Assembly: GCF_022835695.1 (NCBI RefSeq)
Contig: NZ_BQUV01000005.1
Location: 62,001-126,000 of the forward strand
Source of the DNA: Bradyrhizobium sp. Ce-3
Lineage (GTDB): Bacteria > Pseudomonadota > Alphaproteobacteria > Rhizobiales > Xanthobacteraceae
DNA length: 64,000 nucleotides
Direction of reading: 5' to 3'
Shown: piece after piece, positions 1 to 9,013 of the stretch
Numbering within the stretch: the first letter of the stretch is position 1
Layout of the letters: every line of letters starts with the position of its first letter
Position numbers and translations under genes: made by a program
Notes under the pieces: generated by a model
What the model was told of the DNA's origin: nothing
Databases searched by the model: none
The model's input: the letters and a program-made list of their open reading frames with translations, nothing else

Positions 1-338
1 AGGCGGACCTGGTGTGGGAAGCGGTCGCCCTGCACACCACGCCCGGCATCCCGCAATTCATGCGGCCGGAAATCGCGCTCACCAATGCGGGTGTCCTGGT
101 CGATGCCGTCGGTGTCGGATACGACGACTATACCGCCGAACAGCGCGACGGCGTCCTTGCCGCGTTTCCGCGCGGTGACTTCAAGAACGCGTTCATCGAG
201 GTTCAGACCTGCTCGGCCCTGAAGAAGCCGCAGACCACGTTCGGCACCGTCAATTTCGATTTTGTCGCGGAGCGCGATCCGACATTTCAGCGGCCGAACG
301 CCTGCACCAGGATCCGCAACACGCCGTGGCCGAGCTAA
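1..338 (+). CDS. HD-domain phosphohydrolase-like protein, C-terminal part (5' truncated by window)
   Basis: An open frame enters from before base 1 and stops at TAA 336-338, so only about 111 C-terminal residues are seen. They include the patterns AVALHTTPGIP and PEIALTNAGV, followed by GVGYDDYTAEQRD and a charged PRGDFKNAFI stretch. This resembles the C-terminal half of HD-domain hydrolases related to cyanamide hydratase in soil alphaproteobacteria. The metal-binding HD residues would lie upstream of the window, so activity cannot be judged. A GTG at 12 is an internal codon rather than a start, because the frame continues upstream. The gene converges on mobA, with a palindromic repeat between them. 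Confidence 0.6.
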   Translation, partial: ADLVWEAVALHTTPGIPQFMRPEIALTNAGVLVDAVGVGYDDYTAEQRDGVLAAFPRGDFKNAFIEVQTCSALKKPQTTFGTVNFDFVAERDPTFQRPNACTRIRNTPWPS

Positions 339-354
339 GCGGGGCGGCGGACGT

Positions 355-459
355 TAGAGCGTTTTCGAGCGAAGTGGACACCGGTTCGCGTGAAGAAAAC
401 GCGTCAGAACAAGAATCTAGAGCTTCGGTTCTGATTCAATCAGAACCGAAAATGCTCTA
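355..459. repeat. Short intergenic repeat element with terminal inverted hexamers
   Basis: The stretch is bounded by TAGAGC (355-360) and its inverse GCTCTA (454-459). It has no coding character and ends in a strong palindrome. From memory, similar units with the motif GTGGACACCGGTT occur in many Bradyrhizobium intergenic regions. The element around 14763 in this window (GCGGACTCCGGTTTTCCG) appears related. The TAG stop of mobA lies at the right-hand end of the element. Confidence 0.55.
424..450. terminator. Bidirectional hairpin between convergent genes
   Basis: Two perfect 13-base arms (424-436 and 438-450) are separated by a single C. They sit between the end of the HD-domain gene on plus and the end of mobA on minus. 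One flank is AAAATG and the opposite strand reads into an A/G-rich stretch, so there is no long U-tract. Its placement suggests a shared terminator or an RNA-stabilising stem. Confidence 0.6.
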
Positions 460-1074
460 GCCGCCGTCGAGCGCAGCAAGGCGATCGGCTTCCGCGATGT
501 CTTCAACGGTGTTGGCATTGAAGAACGGATCGAGCGGTTCGATCGGCCATTCGACCGTTGCCAGCGGATAGCGCGCGGTCCAGCGGTCGATCCTGCGCAC
601 ATCTTCCTTGACCAGTGCGTGGCGCAATTCGCTGCGCAAGCGCACGCTCCAGAGGCCGATCACCGGATGCACCTGCCCGCCGGATGACGCGACCGCGAGC
701 TCGGCATTCTCCGCGGCGCGCGCGTGCTCGAGGCGGGCAGCGAGATCGCGCGGCAGAAACGGGCAGTCGCCTGCGGCGCTCAGCACCCATTTCACATCGG
801 GTCGGTTGGCAGCGGTCCAGTCGAGCGCGGCCAGGATGCCGGCGAGGGGGCCGGGGTGGTCGGCGACGTCATCGGCGATGATCGGAAGGCCGAACGCGGC
901 GAAGCGCGCGGGATCGCCATTGGCGTTGATGATCAGCCCGCTGCATTGCGGGGCGAGACGGTCGATCACCCGTTGCAGGATGGTGCGGCCGGCGATCTTG
1001 CGCATCGGCTTGTCGCCGCCGCCCATCCGCCGCGCGAGGCCGCCGGCCAGCAATACGCCGGGGATATCAGTCAT
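457..1074 (-). CDS. mobA: Molybdenum cofactor guanylyltransferase MobA
   Basis: This 205-residue protein has the MobA signature [16 protein letters not shown] at residues 8-23, a glycine-rich GTP-binding loop followed by the conserved Lys. It also carries [10 protein letters not shown] and [10 protein letters not shown], the Asp region that binds Mg2+. MobA transfers GMP from GTP to molybdopterin to make the (bis-)MGD cofactor needed by the formate dehydrogenase encoded nearby and by the fused molybdoenzyme at 23.9 kb. Length is normal for the family. The ATG at 1074 overlaps the end of fdhD by 8 bases, so fdhD-mobA is translationally coupled. The stop codon lies at the edge of an intergenic repeat. 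Confidence 0.93.
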   Translation of the reverse strand: MTDIPGVLLAGGLARRMGGGDKPMRKIAGRTILQRVIDRLAPQCSGLIINANGDPARFAAFGLPIIADDVADHPGPLAGILAALDWTAANRPDVKWVLSAAGDCPFLPRDLAARLEHARAAENAELAVASSGGQVHPVIGLWSVRLRSELRHALVKEDVRRIDRWTARYPLATVEWPIEPLDPFFNANTVEDIAEADRLAALDGG

Positions 1075-1951
1075 TGTCGGCCTCGCCCTTGCGCTTGTGC
1101 CGCATCGATTCCTCTTCGACGTAATCGAGGTTCTGGTCGTAGACGATCCGCTCCTGACCCGACAGCGCGATGAAGCGCTTGCCGCGGGCGCGCCCGACCA
1201 AGGTCAGCCCGACCTGCCGCGCCAGGTCGACGCCCCATGCGGTGAATCCGGAACGCGAGACCAGGATCGGGATGCCCATCCGCACCGTCTTGATCACCAT
1301 CTCGGAGGTGAGCCGCCCGGTGGTGTAGAGGATCTTGTCGGCGGGATCGACATTGTGGCGATAGATCCAGCCCGCGATCTTGTCGACGGCGTTGTGCCGG
1401 CCGACATCCTCGGTGTAGCAGACCGGCGTCGCCTCCTTGCACAGCACGCAGCCGTGGATGGCGCCGGCTTCCAGGTACAGCGATGGCATCGTGTTGATGG
1501 TGTGCGTCATCCGGTAGAGCCAGGAGGTCCGCAGCTCGGCCTTCGGCAGCGCGACCTTCTCGACCGCTTCGAGCAGGTCGCCGAACGCGGTGCCCTGGGC
1601 GCAGCCCGAGGTCTGCGTGCGCTTCTTCAGCTTGGCCTCGAAATTGGTGTGATGCGCCGTGCGCACCACGACGACTTCGAGATCGTCGTCATATTCGACC
1701 TCGGTGACGACGTCGTCGTATTTGAGCATGTTCTGGTTCAGGAGGTAGCCGAGCGCGAGGTATTCGGGATGGTCGTTGATCGTCATCATCGTGACGATCT
1801 CCTGTGCGTTGAGATACAGCGTCAGCGGACGCTCCACCGGTACCTTGATCTCGGTCTGCGCGCCGGTCTGATCGATGCCGACCACGCGTTCGGTCAGGCG
1901 CGGATCGTCCGGATCAGGAACAATGATGGGTGCGGTGGTTCTCTCGGGCAC
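1067..1951 (-). CDS. fdhD: Formate dehydrogenase accessory sulfurtransferase FdhD
   Basis: FdhD moves sulfur from a cysteine desulfurase to the bis-MGD molybdenum of formate dehydrogenase. The protein is about 294 residues. It has the family motifs [26 protein letters not shown], a GCVLC pair (the CxxC that carries sulfur), [14 protein letters not shown] and [10 protein letters not shown]. The frame stays open far upstream, antisense to moeA, so the start is uncertain. GTG at 1951 gives a family-like N-terminus (PERTTAP...), and GTG at 1975 would add 8 residues. Neither has a strong Shine-Dalgarno. The gene is divergent from moeA and upstream of mobA in the same operon. Confidence 0.92.
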   Translation of the reverse strand: MPERTTAPIIVPDPDDPRLTERVVGIDQTGAQTEIKVPVERPLTLYLNAQEIVTMMTINDHPEYLALGYLLNQNMLKYDDVVTEVEYDDDLEVVVVRTAHHTNFEAKLKKRTQTSGCAQGTAFGDLLEAVEKVALPKAELRTSWLYRMTHTINTMPSLYLEAGAIHGCVLCKEATPVCYTEDVGRHNAVDKIAGWIYRHNVDPADKILYTTGRLTSEMVIKTVRMGIPILVSRSGFTAWGVDLARQVGLTLVGRARGKRFIALSGQERIVYDQNLDYVEEESMRHKRKGEADND

Positions 1952-2134
1952 TGCTAGACGTCCGGATGGGTTCACATGGCAACGCAGCTGGGGATATAAG
2001 CACGGTCGGAGACCGACTGGCCACTCTCCGCCGTCTTGCCGGAACCGGTATGGCCGGTCCGGCTTTAGGATAACGCCGCAGTTCGCGATTTGGGTCGAAC
2101 AAATCTTGTCGATGGCCGAGGACTGAGAGACATC
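1952..2134. promoter_or_regulatory. Divergent promoter region between fdhD and moeA
   Basis: This 183-base gap separates two molybdenum-cofactor genes facing away from each other. It holds an imperfect hairpin at 2038-2063 (GCCGGAACCGG paired with CCGGTCCGGC around TATGG). I cannot assign a known operator. ModE- or FNR-type boxes were not recognised with confidence. Confidence 0.35.
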
Positions 2135-3388
2135 ATGGCGCAGCTTTCGGACGATTGCTTCGCATTCGGCGGACCGATGATGTCGGTCGATGAAGCCGTC
2201 GCGATCATCGCCGCGCGCGTCAAACCGGTCGGCGAGACGGAAGCCGTCGCGCTGGTCGACGCCGACGGCCGCATCCTGGCCGGCGATGTTGTTGCACCCC
2301 TGCCGCTGCCGCCGTTCATGAATTCCGCTGTCGACGGCTACGCGGTGGCAGGCGCGGACCTGCCGGCGAGCGGCGAGCGCGCGTTTCCCGTCGCCGGGCG
2401 GGTGCAGGCGGGGGCGCCGGCCGAGCCCGCGCGGCGCGGTCAGGCGGTGCGGATCTTCACCGGCGCGCCGATGCCCGCCGGGACCGACACCGTGTTCATG
2501 CAGGAGGATGTGCGGATCGACGATGCGGGCCACGTCATTCTGCCGACCGGTCTGAAGCCTGGCGCCAATGTCCGTCCGGCCGGCGAGGACATTGCGCGCG
2601 GGCATGTCGCGCTGGCGTCGGGCCGGCGCCTGCGCCCGCAGGACATCGCGCTCGCGGCGGCGTTCGGGCTCACCACGCTCGATGTGGTGCGGCGGCTGCG
2701 TGTCGGCGTGTTCTCCACCGGCGACGAACTGGCGGCGCCGGGGAGCGCGCGTGCCGAGGCGCAATTGTTCGATTCCAACCGCTTCATGCTGATGGCGATG
2801 CTGCGCCGGCTCGGTTGCGAGGTCGGCGATCTCGGTATCTTGCGCGACGAGCAGGCCGAGCTCACTGCCGCGCTCAAGCAGGTTGCGCGCGACCACGACC
2901 TGATCCTGACCACCGGCGGCGTCTCCACCGGCGAAGAGGATCACGTCAAGGCCGGGATCGAGCAGGCGGGCTCGCTGGTGCTGTGGCGGATGGCGATCAA
3001 GCCGGGCCGTCCGGTGGCGATGGGAATCATTGACGGTACGCCGTTGATCGGCTTGCCCGGCAATCCGGTGGCGAGCTTCGTCACTTTTGTCCATGTCGTG
3101 CGCCCGACCGTGCTGGCGCTCGCGGGCGCGGTGCCGTCGCCCTTGCTGCCGATGCCGGTTCGGGCCGCCTTTAGCTACAAGAAGAAGAGCGGCCGCCGCG
3201 AATATGTCCGCGCCTCGCTGCGCCGGGCGGCGGACGGTTCGCTGGAGGCGACCAAGTTTCCCCGCGAAGGCGCCGGGCTGCTGTCGTCGCTGGTCGAGAC
3301 CGACGGGCTGATCGAACTCGGCGAATCCATCGTGAGGGTCGAACCGGGCGATGCCGTCGGCTTTCTCGGCTACGCCGATCTGCTGTGA
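2135..3388 (+). CDS. moeA: Molybdopterin molybdenumtransferase MoeA
   Basis: MoeA inserts molybdate into adenylylated molybdopterin. The 417-residue protein contains PFMNSAVDGYA, the PAGTDTVFMQED stretch, VGVFSTGDEL, TTGGVSTGEEDHVK and LPGNPVASFVTFV, all MoeA signatures in the usual order. Length is typical. The ATG at 2135 is chosen over an in-frame ATG at 2090 because it follows GAGAG by a few bases and gives an N-terminus starting MAQLSDD. It is divergent from fdhD-mobA and 193 bases upstream of the formate dehydrogenase genes, grouping cofactor synthesis with its main client. Confidence 0.94.
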   Translation: MAQLSDDCFAFGGPMMSVDEAVAIIAARVKPVGETEAVALVDADGRILAGDVVAPLPLPPFMNSAVDGYAVAGADLPASGERAFPVAGRVQAGAPAEPARRGQAVRIFTGAPMPAGTDTVFMQEDVRIDDAGHVILPTGLKPGANVRPAGEDIARGHVALASGRRLRPQDIALAAAFGLTTLDVVRRLRVGVFSTGDELAAPGSARAEAQLFDSNRFMLMAMLRRLGCEVGDLGILRDEQAELTAALKQVARDHDLILTTGGVSTGEEDHVKAGIEQAGSLVLWRMAIKPGRPVAMGIIDGTPLIGLPGNPVASFVTFVHVVRPTVLALAGAVPSPLLPMPVRAAFSYKKKSGRREYVRASLRRAADGSLEATKFPREGAGLLSSLVETDGLIELGESIVRVEPGDAVGFLGYADLL

Positions 3389-3581
3389 CAGCAGCACCGC
3401 GGCCGAGATCGGTCCGCACGATAGCAAAACCAGATCGCCCGATAGGCAAACGCTAACAACGGGCGCGGCAACCCGACGCTCCTAGAGGCGTTCTAAATCT
3501 GCTTGCCTGTGGCATGCCAGGGAATAGAGTTGTCTGAACAAGCGCAAATCGCGCCAAGAGGAATTTCCAAGGCGAGGTTTC

Positions 3582-5294
3582 ATGAGCGGAGACGACGTTC
3601 ACAAGGTCCGCGCGTTCGAGCATCCCGGACAAGGCAGGAAGCGGGCGAAAGCCACGCCAAAGGGACGGCAGGTCGACCCCGTGGCCGCGCATGAGATCGA
3701 GGCGCTGCTCGCCGATCGGCCGCGGCAGCGCGACCTCTTGATCGAGTACCTGCACCTGATCCAGGACAAGCACCATCAGATCTCGGCGGCGCATCTGGCC
3801 GCGCTGGCCGACGAGATGAAGCTGTCGTTCGCCGAAGTGTTCGAGACCGCGACCTTCTATGCGCATTTCGACATCGTGAAGGAGGGCGAGCCCGACATCG
3901 CGCCGCTCACCGTGCGGGTCTGCGATTCGCTGACCTGTGCGATGCTCGGCGGCGAGCAGCTGCTGGAGGATCTCCAGAGCCGCGCCGGCCCCGGCATCCG
4001 CGTGGTGCGGGCGCCATGCGTCGGCCGCTGCGACACCGCACCGGCTGCCGAGGTCGGCCACAACTTCGTCGACCATGCGACCGTCAGCAATGTGCTCGGC
4101 GCTGTGAAGAACGGCGACACCCATGTGCATCTGCCGCCTTACGTCGGCTACGACGCCTATGTCGCCGGCGGCGGATACCAGCTGCTGGCGCGGCTGCGCT
4201 CGGGCGCGCTGCCGCGCGAAGACCTGCTGAAGGCGCTCGACGACGCCTCGCTGCGCGGTCTCGGCGGCGCCGGTTTCCCCACGGGACGCAAGTGGCGCGC
4301 CGTGCTCGGCGAGCCCGGTCCGCGGCTGATGGCCGTCAACGGCGACGAAGGCGAGCCCGGCACGTTCAAGGATCGCTACTATCTCGAGACCGATCCGCAT
4401 CGCTTCCTCGAGGGCATGCTGATCGGCGCCCACGTGGTCGAGGCGCCCGAGGTCTACATCTATATCCGCGACGAATATCCGGCCTGCCGCGAAATCCTCG
4501 CGCGCGAGATCGCGAAGCTCCCGCCGGGTGGTCCTGTGCTGCATCTGCGGCGCGGCGCCGGCGCCTATATCTGCGGCGAGGAATCCTCGCTGCTGGAATC
4601 GATCGAAGGCAAGCGCGGTCTGCCGCGGCACAAGCCGCCCTATCCGTTCCAGGTCGGGCTGTTCGGCCTGCCGACGCTGATCAACAACATCGAGACCTTG
4701 TGGTGGGTGCGCGACATCGTCGAGAAGGGCGCCGACTGGTGGAAGAGCCACGGCCGCAACGAACGTCACGGCCTGCGCAGCTTCTCGGTGTCTGGCCGCG
4801 TCAAGAGTCCTGGCGTCAAGCTCGCGCCGGCCGGCATCACGCTGCGCCAGCTGATCGACGAGTTCTGCGGCGGCATGGCCGACGGCCATACGCTCCAGGC
4901 TTATCTGCCGGGCGGCGCGTCCGGCGGAATCCTGCCGGCCGCGATGGACGACATCCCGCTCGATTTCGGCACGCTGGAGAAATACGGCTGCTTCATCGGC
5001 TCCGCCGCCGTCGTCGTGCTTTCGCAGGCCGATGACGTCAGGGATGCGGCGCTCAACCTGATGAAGTTCTTCGAGGACGAGAGCTGCGGGCAATGCACGC
5101 CCTGCCGCGCCGGAACCGAGAAGGCGGCGCTGTTGATGCAGCAGCCGGTCTGGAACAAGGACCTGCTCGACCAATTGAGCCAGGCGATGCGCGACGCGTC
5201 GATCTGCGGCCTCGGTCAGGCGGCGTCCAATCCGCTGACCTCAGTGATCAAATATTTTCCGGACGGGTTTCGTCCGCAGCAAGCCGCCGAATGA
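3582..5294 (+). CDS. fdsB: NAD-dependent formate dehydrogenase beta subunit (NuoE-NuoF fusion)
   Basis: This diaphorase subunit passes formate electrons to NAD+. Residues about 30-160 are a NuoE-like thioredoxin fold with 2Fe-2S cysteines C114, C119, C146 and C150. Residues about 200-570 are NuoF-like: the FMN/NADH region GLGGAGFPTGRKW, NGDEGEPGTFKDR, GAGAYICGEESS, and a C-terminal 4Fe-4S site ESCGQCTPCRAGT with a later CGLGQ. In Fds-type enzymes FdsG and FdsB are separate. The fused 570-residue form matches the two-subunit FDH1 of Methylorubrum extorquens, a tungsten enzyme. ATG 3582 follows GGCGAGG. It is 37 bases upstream of the alpha subunit gene, in one operon. Confidence 0.93.
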   Translation: MSGDDVHKVRAFEHPGQGRKRAKATPKGRQVDPVAAHEIEALLADRPRQRDLLIEYLHLIQDKHHQISAAHLAALADEMKLSFAEVFETATFYAHFDIVKEGEPDIAPLTVRVCDSLTCAMLGGEQLLEDLQSRAGPGIRVVRAPCVGRCDTAPAAEVGHNFVDHATVSNVLGAVKNGDTHVHLPPYVGYDAYVAGGGYQLLARLRSGALPREDLLKALDDASLRGLGGAGFPTGRKWRAVLGEPGPRLMAVNGDEGEPGTFKDRYYLETDPHRFLEGMLIGAHVVEAPEVYIYIRDEYPACREILAREIAKLPPGGPVLHLRRGAGAYICGEESSLLESIEGKRGLPRHKPPYPFQVGLFGLPTLINNIETLWWVRDIVEKGADWWKSHGRNERHGLRSFSVSGRVKSPGVKLAPAGITLRQLIDEFCGGMADGHTLQAYLPGGASGGILPAAMDDIPLDFGTLEKYGCFIGSAAVVVLSQADDVRDAALNLMKFFEDESCGQCTPCRAGTEKAALLMQQPVWNKDLLDQLSQAMRDASICGLGQAASNPLTSVIKYFPDGFRPQQAAE

Positions 5295-5331
5295 GCGGGC
5301 CGGGCAGGGCGAATTTCGACGAGGATTTTGA

Positions 5332-8118
5332 ATGAGCAACACTCAGAACTCCGGCCAGACCATTCAGTTCGAGCTCGACGGCCAGCAGGTCGAGGCGCGG
5401 GCCGGCGAAACCATCTGGCAGGTCGCCAAGCGCCAGGGCACCGAGATCCCGCATCTCTGCTATTCGCCGGAGCCGGACTACCGGCCGGACGGCAATTGCC
5501 GCGCCTGCATGGTCGAGATCGAAGGCGAGCGCGTGCTGGCGGCGTCCTGCAAGCGGACGCCTTCGGTCGGCATGAAGGTGAAGTCGGCCAGCCAGCGCGC
5601 CGTCGCGGCGCAAAAGATGGTGATGGAGTTGCTGGTCGCCGACCAGCCGGCGCGCGAGACCTCGCACGATCCGGATTCGAAATTCTGGCACTGGGCCGAG
5701 AAGACCGGCGTCACCGAAAGCCGCTTCCCCGCGACTGAGCGCTGGCACGCCGACACCAGCCATCCGGCGATGCGCGTCAATCTCGACGCCTGCATCCAGT
5801 GCGGCCTGTGCGTGCGGGCGTGCCGCGAGGTGCAGGTCAACGACGTGATCGGCATGGCTTATCGCAACCATGACGCCAAGATCGTATTCGACTTCGACGA
5901 TCCGATGGGCGAATCGACCTGCGTGGCGTGCGGCGAATGCGTGCAGGCGTGCCCGACCGGCGCGCTGATGCCGGCCGTGATGCTCGACGACAAGCAGACC
6001 CGCGTCACCTATCCCGACAAGAAGGTGGACTCGCTCTGCCCGTATTGCGGCGTCGGCTGTCAGGTCACCTACCAGGTCAAGGACGAGAAGGTGATCTACG
6101 CGGAAGGCCGTGATGGTCCCGCCAATCACAACCGGCTCTGCGTCAAGGGCCGCTTCGGCTTCGACTACATCCATCACCCGAACCGGCTGACCAAGCCGCT
6201 GGTGCGGCTGCCGGGTGTCAAGAAGGATGCCAACGACCAGGTCGATCCGGCCAATCCCTACACTCATTTCCGCGAAGCATCGTGGGAAGAGGCGCTCGAT
6301 CTTGCCGCCGCGGGCCTGAAGAAAATCCGCGACGAGAAGGGCGCCAAGGCACTCGCAGGCTTCGGCTCGGCCAAGGGCTCGAACGAGGAAGCCTATCTGT
6401 TCCAGAAGCTGGTCCGCACCGGCTTCGGCTCCAACAATGTCGACCACTGCACGCGGCTGTGTCACGCCTCGTCGGTTGCGGCGCTGTTCGAGGGATTGAG
6501 CTCCGGCGCGGTGTCGGCGCCGTTCGCGGCCGCGGCTGACGCCGAGGTGATCTGGGTGATCGGCGCCAATCCGACCGTGAATCATCCGGTCGCGGCGACC
6601 TATATCAAGAACGCCGCCAAGCGCGGTGCCAAGCTCTACGTGATGGACCCGCGCCGGCAGACGCTGTCGCGCCATGCCACCCAGCACCTCGCCTTCAAGC
6701 CGGGCAGCGACGTCGCGATGCTGAACGCGATGATCCACACCATCATCACCGAAGGCCTGACCGACGAGCAGTATATCGCCGGCTATACCGAAGGCTATGA
6801 CGACCTCAAGGCGAAGATCCAGGAGTTCACGCCGGAGCGGATGTCGCAGATCTGCGGCATTCCCGCCGAGACACTGCGCGAGGTGGCGCGCGCCTATGCC
6901 CGTGCCGAGTCGTCGATCATCTTCTGGGGCATGGGCATCAGCCAGCATGTCCACGGCACCGACAATGCGCGCTGCCTGATCGCGCTCGCGCTGATCACCG
7001 GCCAAGTCGGCCGTCCCGGCACCGGGCTGCATCCGCTGCGCGGGCAGAACAACGTGCAGGGCGCGTCCGACGCCGGCCTGATCCCGATGTTCCTGCCGGA
7101 CTATCAGCCGGTCGGCCGCGACGACATGCGCGGCGCGTTCGAGAAGCTGTGGGGGCAGGAGCTCGACCCGGTGCGCGGACTGACCGTGGTCGAGATCATG
7201 AACGCGATCCATGCCGGCGAAATCCACGGCATGTATGTCGAGGGCGAGAACCCCGCGATGTCCGATCCGGACCTGCAGCACGCCCGCCAGGCGCTGGCCA
7301 AGCTCGATCATCTCGTGGTGCAGGACCTGTTCGTCACCGAGACCGCGTTCCACGCCGACGTCATCCTGCCGGCCTCGGCGTTCGCCGAAAAATCCGGCTC
7401 CTTCACCAACACCGACCGCCGCGTGCAATTGGCGCGCGAGGTGATCAAGCCGCCGGGCGATGCGCGGCAGGATCTCTGGATCATTCAGGAGATCGGCAAG
7501 CGGATGGGATTGCCCTGGAATTATGGCGGACCGGGCGAGGTCTTCACCGAGATGGCCCAGCTGATGCCGTCGCTGAAGAACATCACCTGGGACCGCCTGG
7601 TCCGCGAGGGCGCGGTGACCTATCCGGTCGACGATCCCGACAAGCCGGGCAACGAGATCATCTTCACCACCGGTTTCCCGACCGAAAGCGGCCGCGGCAA
7701 GATCGTGCCGGCCAAGGTGATCCCGCCGGACGAATTGCCCGACGACGAGTACCCGATGGTGCTGTCCACGGGGCGCGTGCTCGAACATTGGCACACCGGT
7801 TCGATGACGCGGCGCGCGCAGGTGCTCGACCAGATCGAGCCCGAAGCGGTCGCGTTCATGACGCCGAAGGACATGCGCAAGAAGGGGCTCGCGCCCGGTG
7901 ACTTCATCCGTCTCGAGACGCGCCGCGGTGCGGTCGAGGTCAAGGTGCGCGCCGACCGCGACGTGCCGGAGAATATGGTGTTCATGCCGTTCTGCTACGC
8001 GGAAGCGGCAGCGAACCTCTTGACCAATCCGGCGCTCGATCCGTTCGGCAAGATTCCGGAGTTCAAGTTCTGCGCGGTGCGCGCCGAGAAGATCGACATC
8101 CGGACGGCGGCGGAATAG
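5332..8118 (+). CDS. fdsA: Formate dehydrogenase alpha subunit, Mo/W-bis-MGD
   Basis: This catalytic subunit oxidises formate to CO2 in the cytoplasm. The 928 residues start with a 2Fe-2S ferredoxin domain (C43, C56, C59, C73). Two 4Fe-4S clusters follow (C154/157/160/164 and C197/200/203/207), then the molybdopterin domain with its own 4Fe-4S site (C236, C239, C243, C270). The metal ligand is C377 in HCTRLCH, so this is the cysteine form and not the selenocysteine form, with the conserved His next to it. There is no Tat signal, as expected for an NAD-linked soluble enzyme. No small fdsD-type subunit gene follows. The metal (Mo or W) cannot be read from sequence. Confidence 0.95.
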   Translation: MSNTQNSGQTIQFELDGQQVEARAGETIWQVAKRQGTEIPHLCYSPEPDYRPDGNCRACMVEIEGERVLAASCKRTPSVGMKVKSASQRAVAAQKMVMELLVADQPARETSHDPDSKFWHWAEKTGVTESRFPATERWHADTSHPAMRVNLDACIQCGLCVRACREVQVNDVIGMAYRNHDAKIVFDFDDPMGESTCVACGECVQACPTGALMPAVMLDDKQTRVTYPDKKVDSLCPYCGVGCQVTYQVKDEKVIYAEGRDGPANHNRLCVKGRFGFDYIHHPNRLTKPLVRLPGVKKDANDQVDPANPYTHFREASWEEALDLAAAGLKKIRDEKGAKALAGFGSAKGSNEEAYLFQKLVRTGFGSNNVDHCTRLCHASSVAALFEGLSSGAVSAPFAAAADAEVIWVIGANPTVNHPVAATYIKNAAKRGAKLYVMDPRRQTLSRHATQHLAFKPGSDVAMLNAMIHTIITEGLTDEQYIAGYTEGYDDLKAKIQEFTPERMSQICGIPAETLREVARAYARAESSIIFWGMGISQHVHGTDNARCLIALALITGQVGRPGTGLHPLRGQNNVQGASDAGLIPMFLPDYQPVGRDDMRGAFEKLWGQELDPVRGLTVVEIMNAIHAGEIHGMYVEGENPAMSDPDLQHARQALAKLDHLVVQDLFVTETAFHADVILPASAFAEKSGSFTNTDRRVQLAREVIKPPGDARQDLWIIQEIGKRMGLPWNYGGPGEVFTEMAQLMPSLKNITWDRLVREGAVTYPVDDPDKPGNEIIFTTGFPTESGRGKIVPAKVIPPDELPDDEYPMVLSTGRVLEHWHTGSMTRRAQVLDQIEPEAVAFMTPKDMRKKGLAPGDFIRLETRRGAVEVKVRADRDVPENMVFMPFCYAEAAANLLTNPALDPFGKIPEFKFCAVRAEKIDIRTAAE

Positions 8119-8230
8119 CCGTCGAGATCCCGAGCGGACCATGACGATTGCAGAAGAGGGACGGATCACGCGTTGCTGATCCGCCCGACTTGCCATCAAA
8201 CGCGCAGAATTGGCGGCGACCGACCATCAA

Positions 8231-8626
8231 TCACATCAGCCCGCGAGACAGCCAGAGATACGCCGTATCATCTCTGAGCCTTTCAATGGCCCGGCCGGCG
8301 ACGATGCGGTCGATGTCTCCCTGTGTCAGGCCGATATCCATCAGCTCTCGTTCGCTGAGGTCGCGCAAGCTGACGCGCAACCTCGCGCGTTGGCGCCGCT
8401 TCTGAAATGCACGCCAACATCGACCGAGCAAGCCCAGGACGCTCCGCGTCGACGCGAGCGGTGGTCCAGCCGCTTGCTTTTCCGAGAAAGCGTCTCTCCG
8501 CGCCGCGATCGAGGCATCGGGGCATGCTTCGGTCAAGGGATCGCCGGCGGCGTCCTTGACCAAGACGAGACGGAGCCGAGCGGCGTCGCGCCCGGTCTCG
8601 GGTGTGAGGTTCTGTTGAGGTGGCAT
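8231..8626 (-). CDS. DUF1127 domain protein
   Basis: The C-terminal 45 residues match DUF1127: arginine-rich RVSLRDLSERELMDIGLTQG followed by DIDRIVAGRA. The first 80 residues are low in recognisable motifs and make this 131-residue protein longer than the usual 45-80 residue members. Small DUF1127 proteins in Rhizobiales have been linked to RNA binding and to phosphate and carbon metabolism. That role is family knowledge and not shown here. ATG 8626 has a good AGGAG site 6 bases upstream. A minus-strand terminator and a short reading frame lie just upstream, suggesting attenuation. It converges on the formate dehydrogenase operon. Confidence 0.8.
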   Translation of the reverse strand: MPPQQNLTPETGRDAARLRLVLVKDAAGDPLTEACPDASIAARRDAFSEKQAAGPPLASTRSVLGLLGRCWRAFQKRRQRARLRVSLRDLSERELMDIGLTQGDIDRIVAGRAIERLRDDTAYLWLSRGLM

Positions 8627-8664
8627 CGGATGCTCCTGCTGTTGTGCCGGCAGGGAGCTTGGCC

Positions 8665-8698
8665 AAACAAAAGGCCCCGTCCGATGCCGGCGGGGCCT
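8665..8698 (-). terminator. Rho-independent terminator upstream of the DUF1127 gene
   Basis: Read on minus, an 8-bp GC-rich stem AGGCCCCG/CGGGGCCT with an 11-base loop is followed by TTTTGTTT. It lies 39 bases before the DUF1127 start and after a 25-codon reading frame on the same strand. It either ends a short RNA or acts as a leader attenuator. Confidence 0.7.
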
Positions 8699-8723
8699 GG
8701 TGAAAGATCACGTCGTCGAACTC

Positions 8724-8801
8724 CTAGCGCGCGACTCCTTCCACGGCCCAGCGAGAGCGGGTCATGTTTTTGCGGTTCGCGATGCGCACGACGTTGATCA
8801 T
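8724..8801 (-). CDS. Possible 25-residue leader peptide
   Basis: ATG 8801 to TAG 8724 encodes 25 residues beginning MINVVRIANRK and ending RSRWAVEGVAR, with five Arg codons, all CGC. It ends 26 bases before the terminator stem that precedes the DUF1127 gene. There is no convincing Shine-Dalgarno. Instead a 13-base palindrome (CGTGGT-T-ACCACG, about 8805-8817) sits directly upstream. The arrangement of palindrome, short ORF, terminator and gene resembles leader-peptide attenuation, but translation is unproven and it could be chance. Confidence 0.3.
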   Translation of the reverse strand: MINVVRIANRKNMTRSRWAVEGVAR

Positions 8802-9013
8802 GGCGCGTGGTTACCACGGAGATCGCGCAAAATCAAGCGTGTGCCGGCGCCGTCCGCATCCTGGAGGCGAGCTCTCTGGAGCTGATGCGGCGTCCGCCTC
8901 GGCGATGAGATTGTCGACTGGTCCGATGCTTGTCGCATGCAGGACGTTGGTTACGCACTATATCGCGCGCGCTGGCGTGCTAGCTTCACCGCGGTTGAGC
9001 AAAGGAATGCGCA

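Noticed and set aside
1976-3427. Long open minus-strand frame upstream of fdhD
   Set aside because: It is antisense to moeA, rich in Arg/His/Gln as expected for GC-driven shadow frames, and matches no family. Only the part from 1951 down is FdhD.
3453-5174. 573-codon minus-strand frame
   Set aside because: Antisense to the beta subunit of formate dehydrogenase with no family features; the plus-strand protein is certain.
5248-8199. 983-codon minus-strand frame
   Set aside because: It is antisense to the formate dehydrogenase alpha gene, which has full cofactor motifs. The minus frame has none and is His/Arg-rich.
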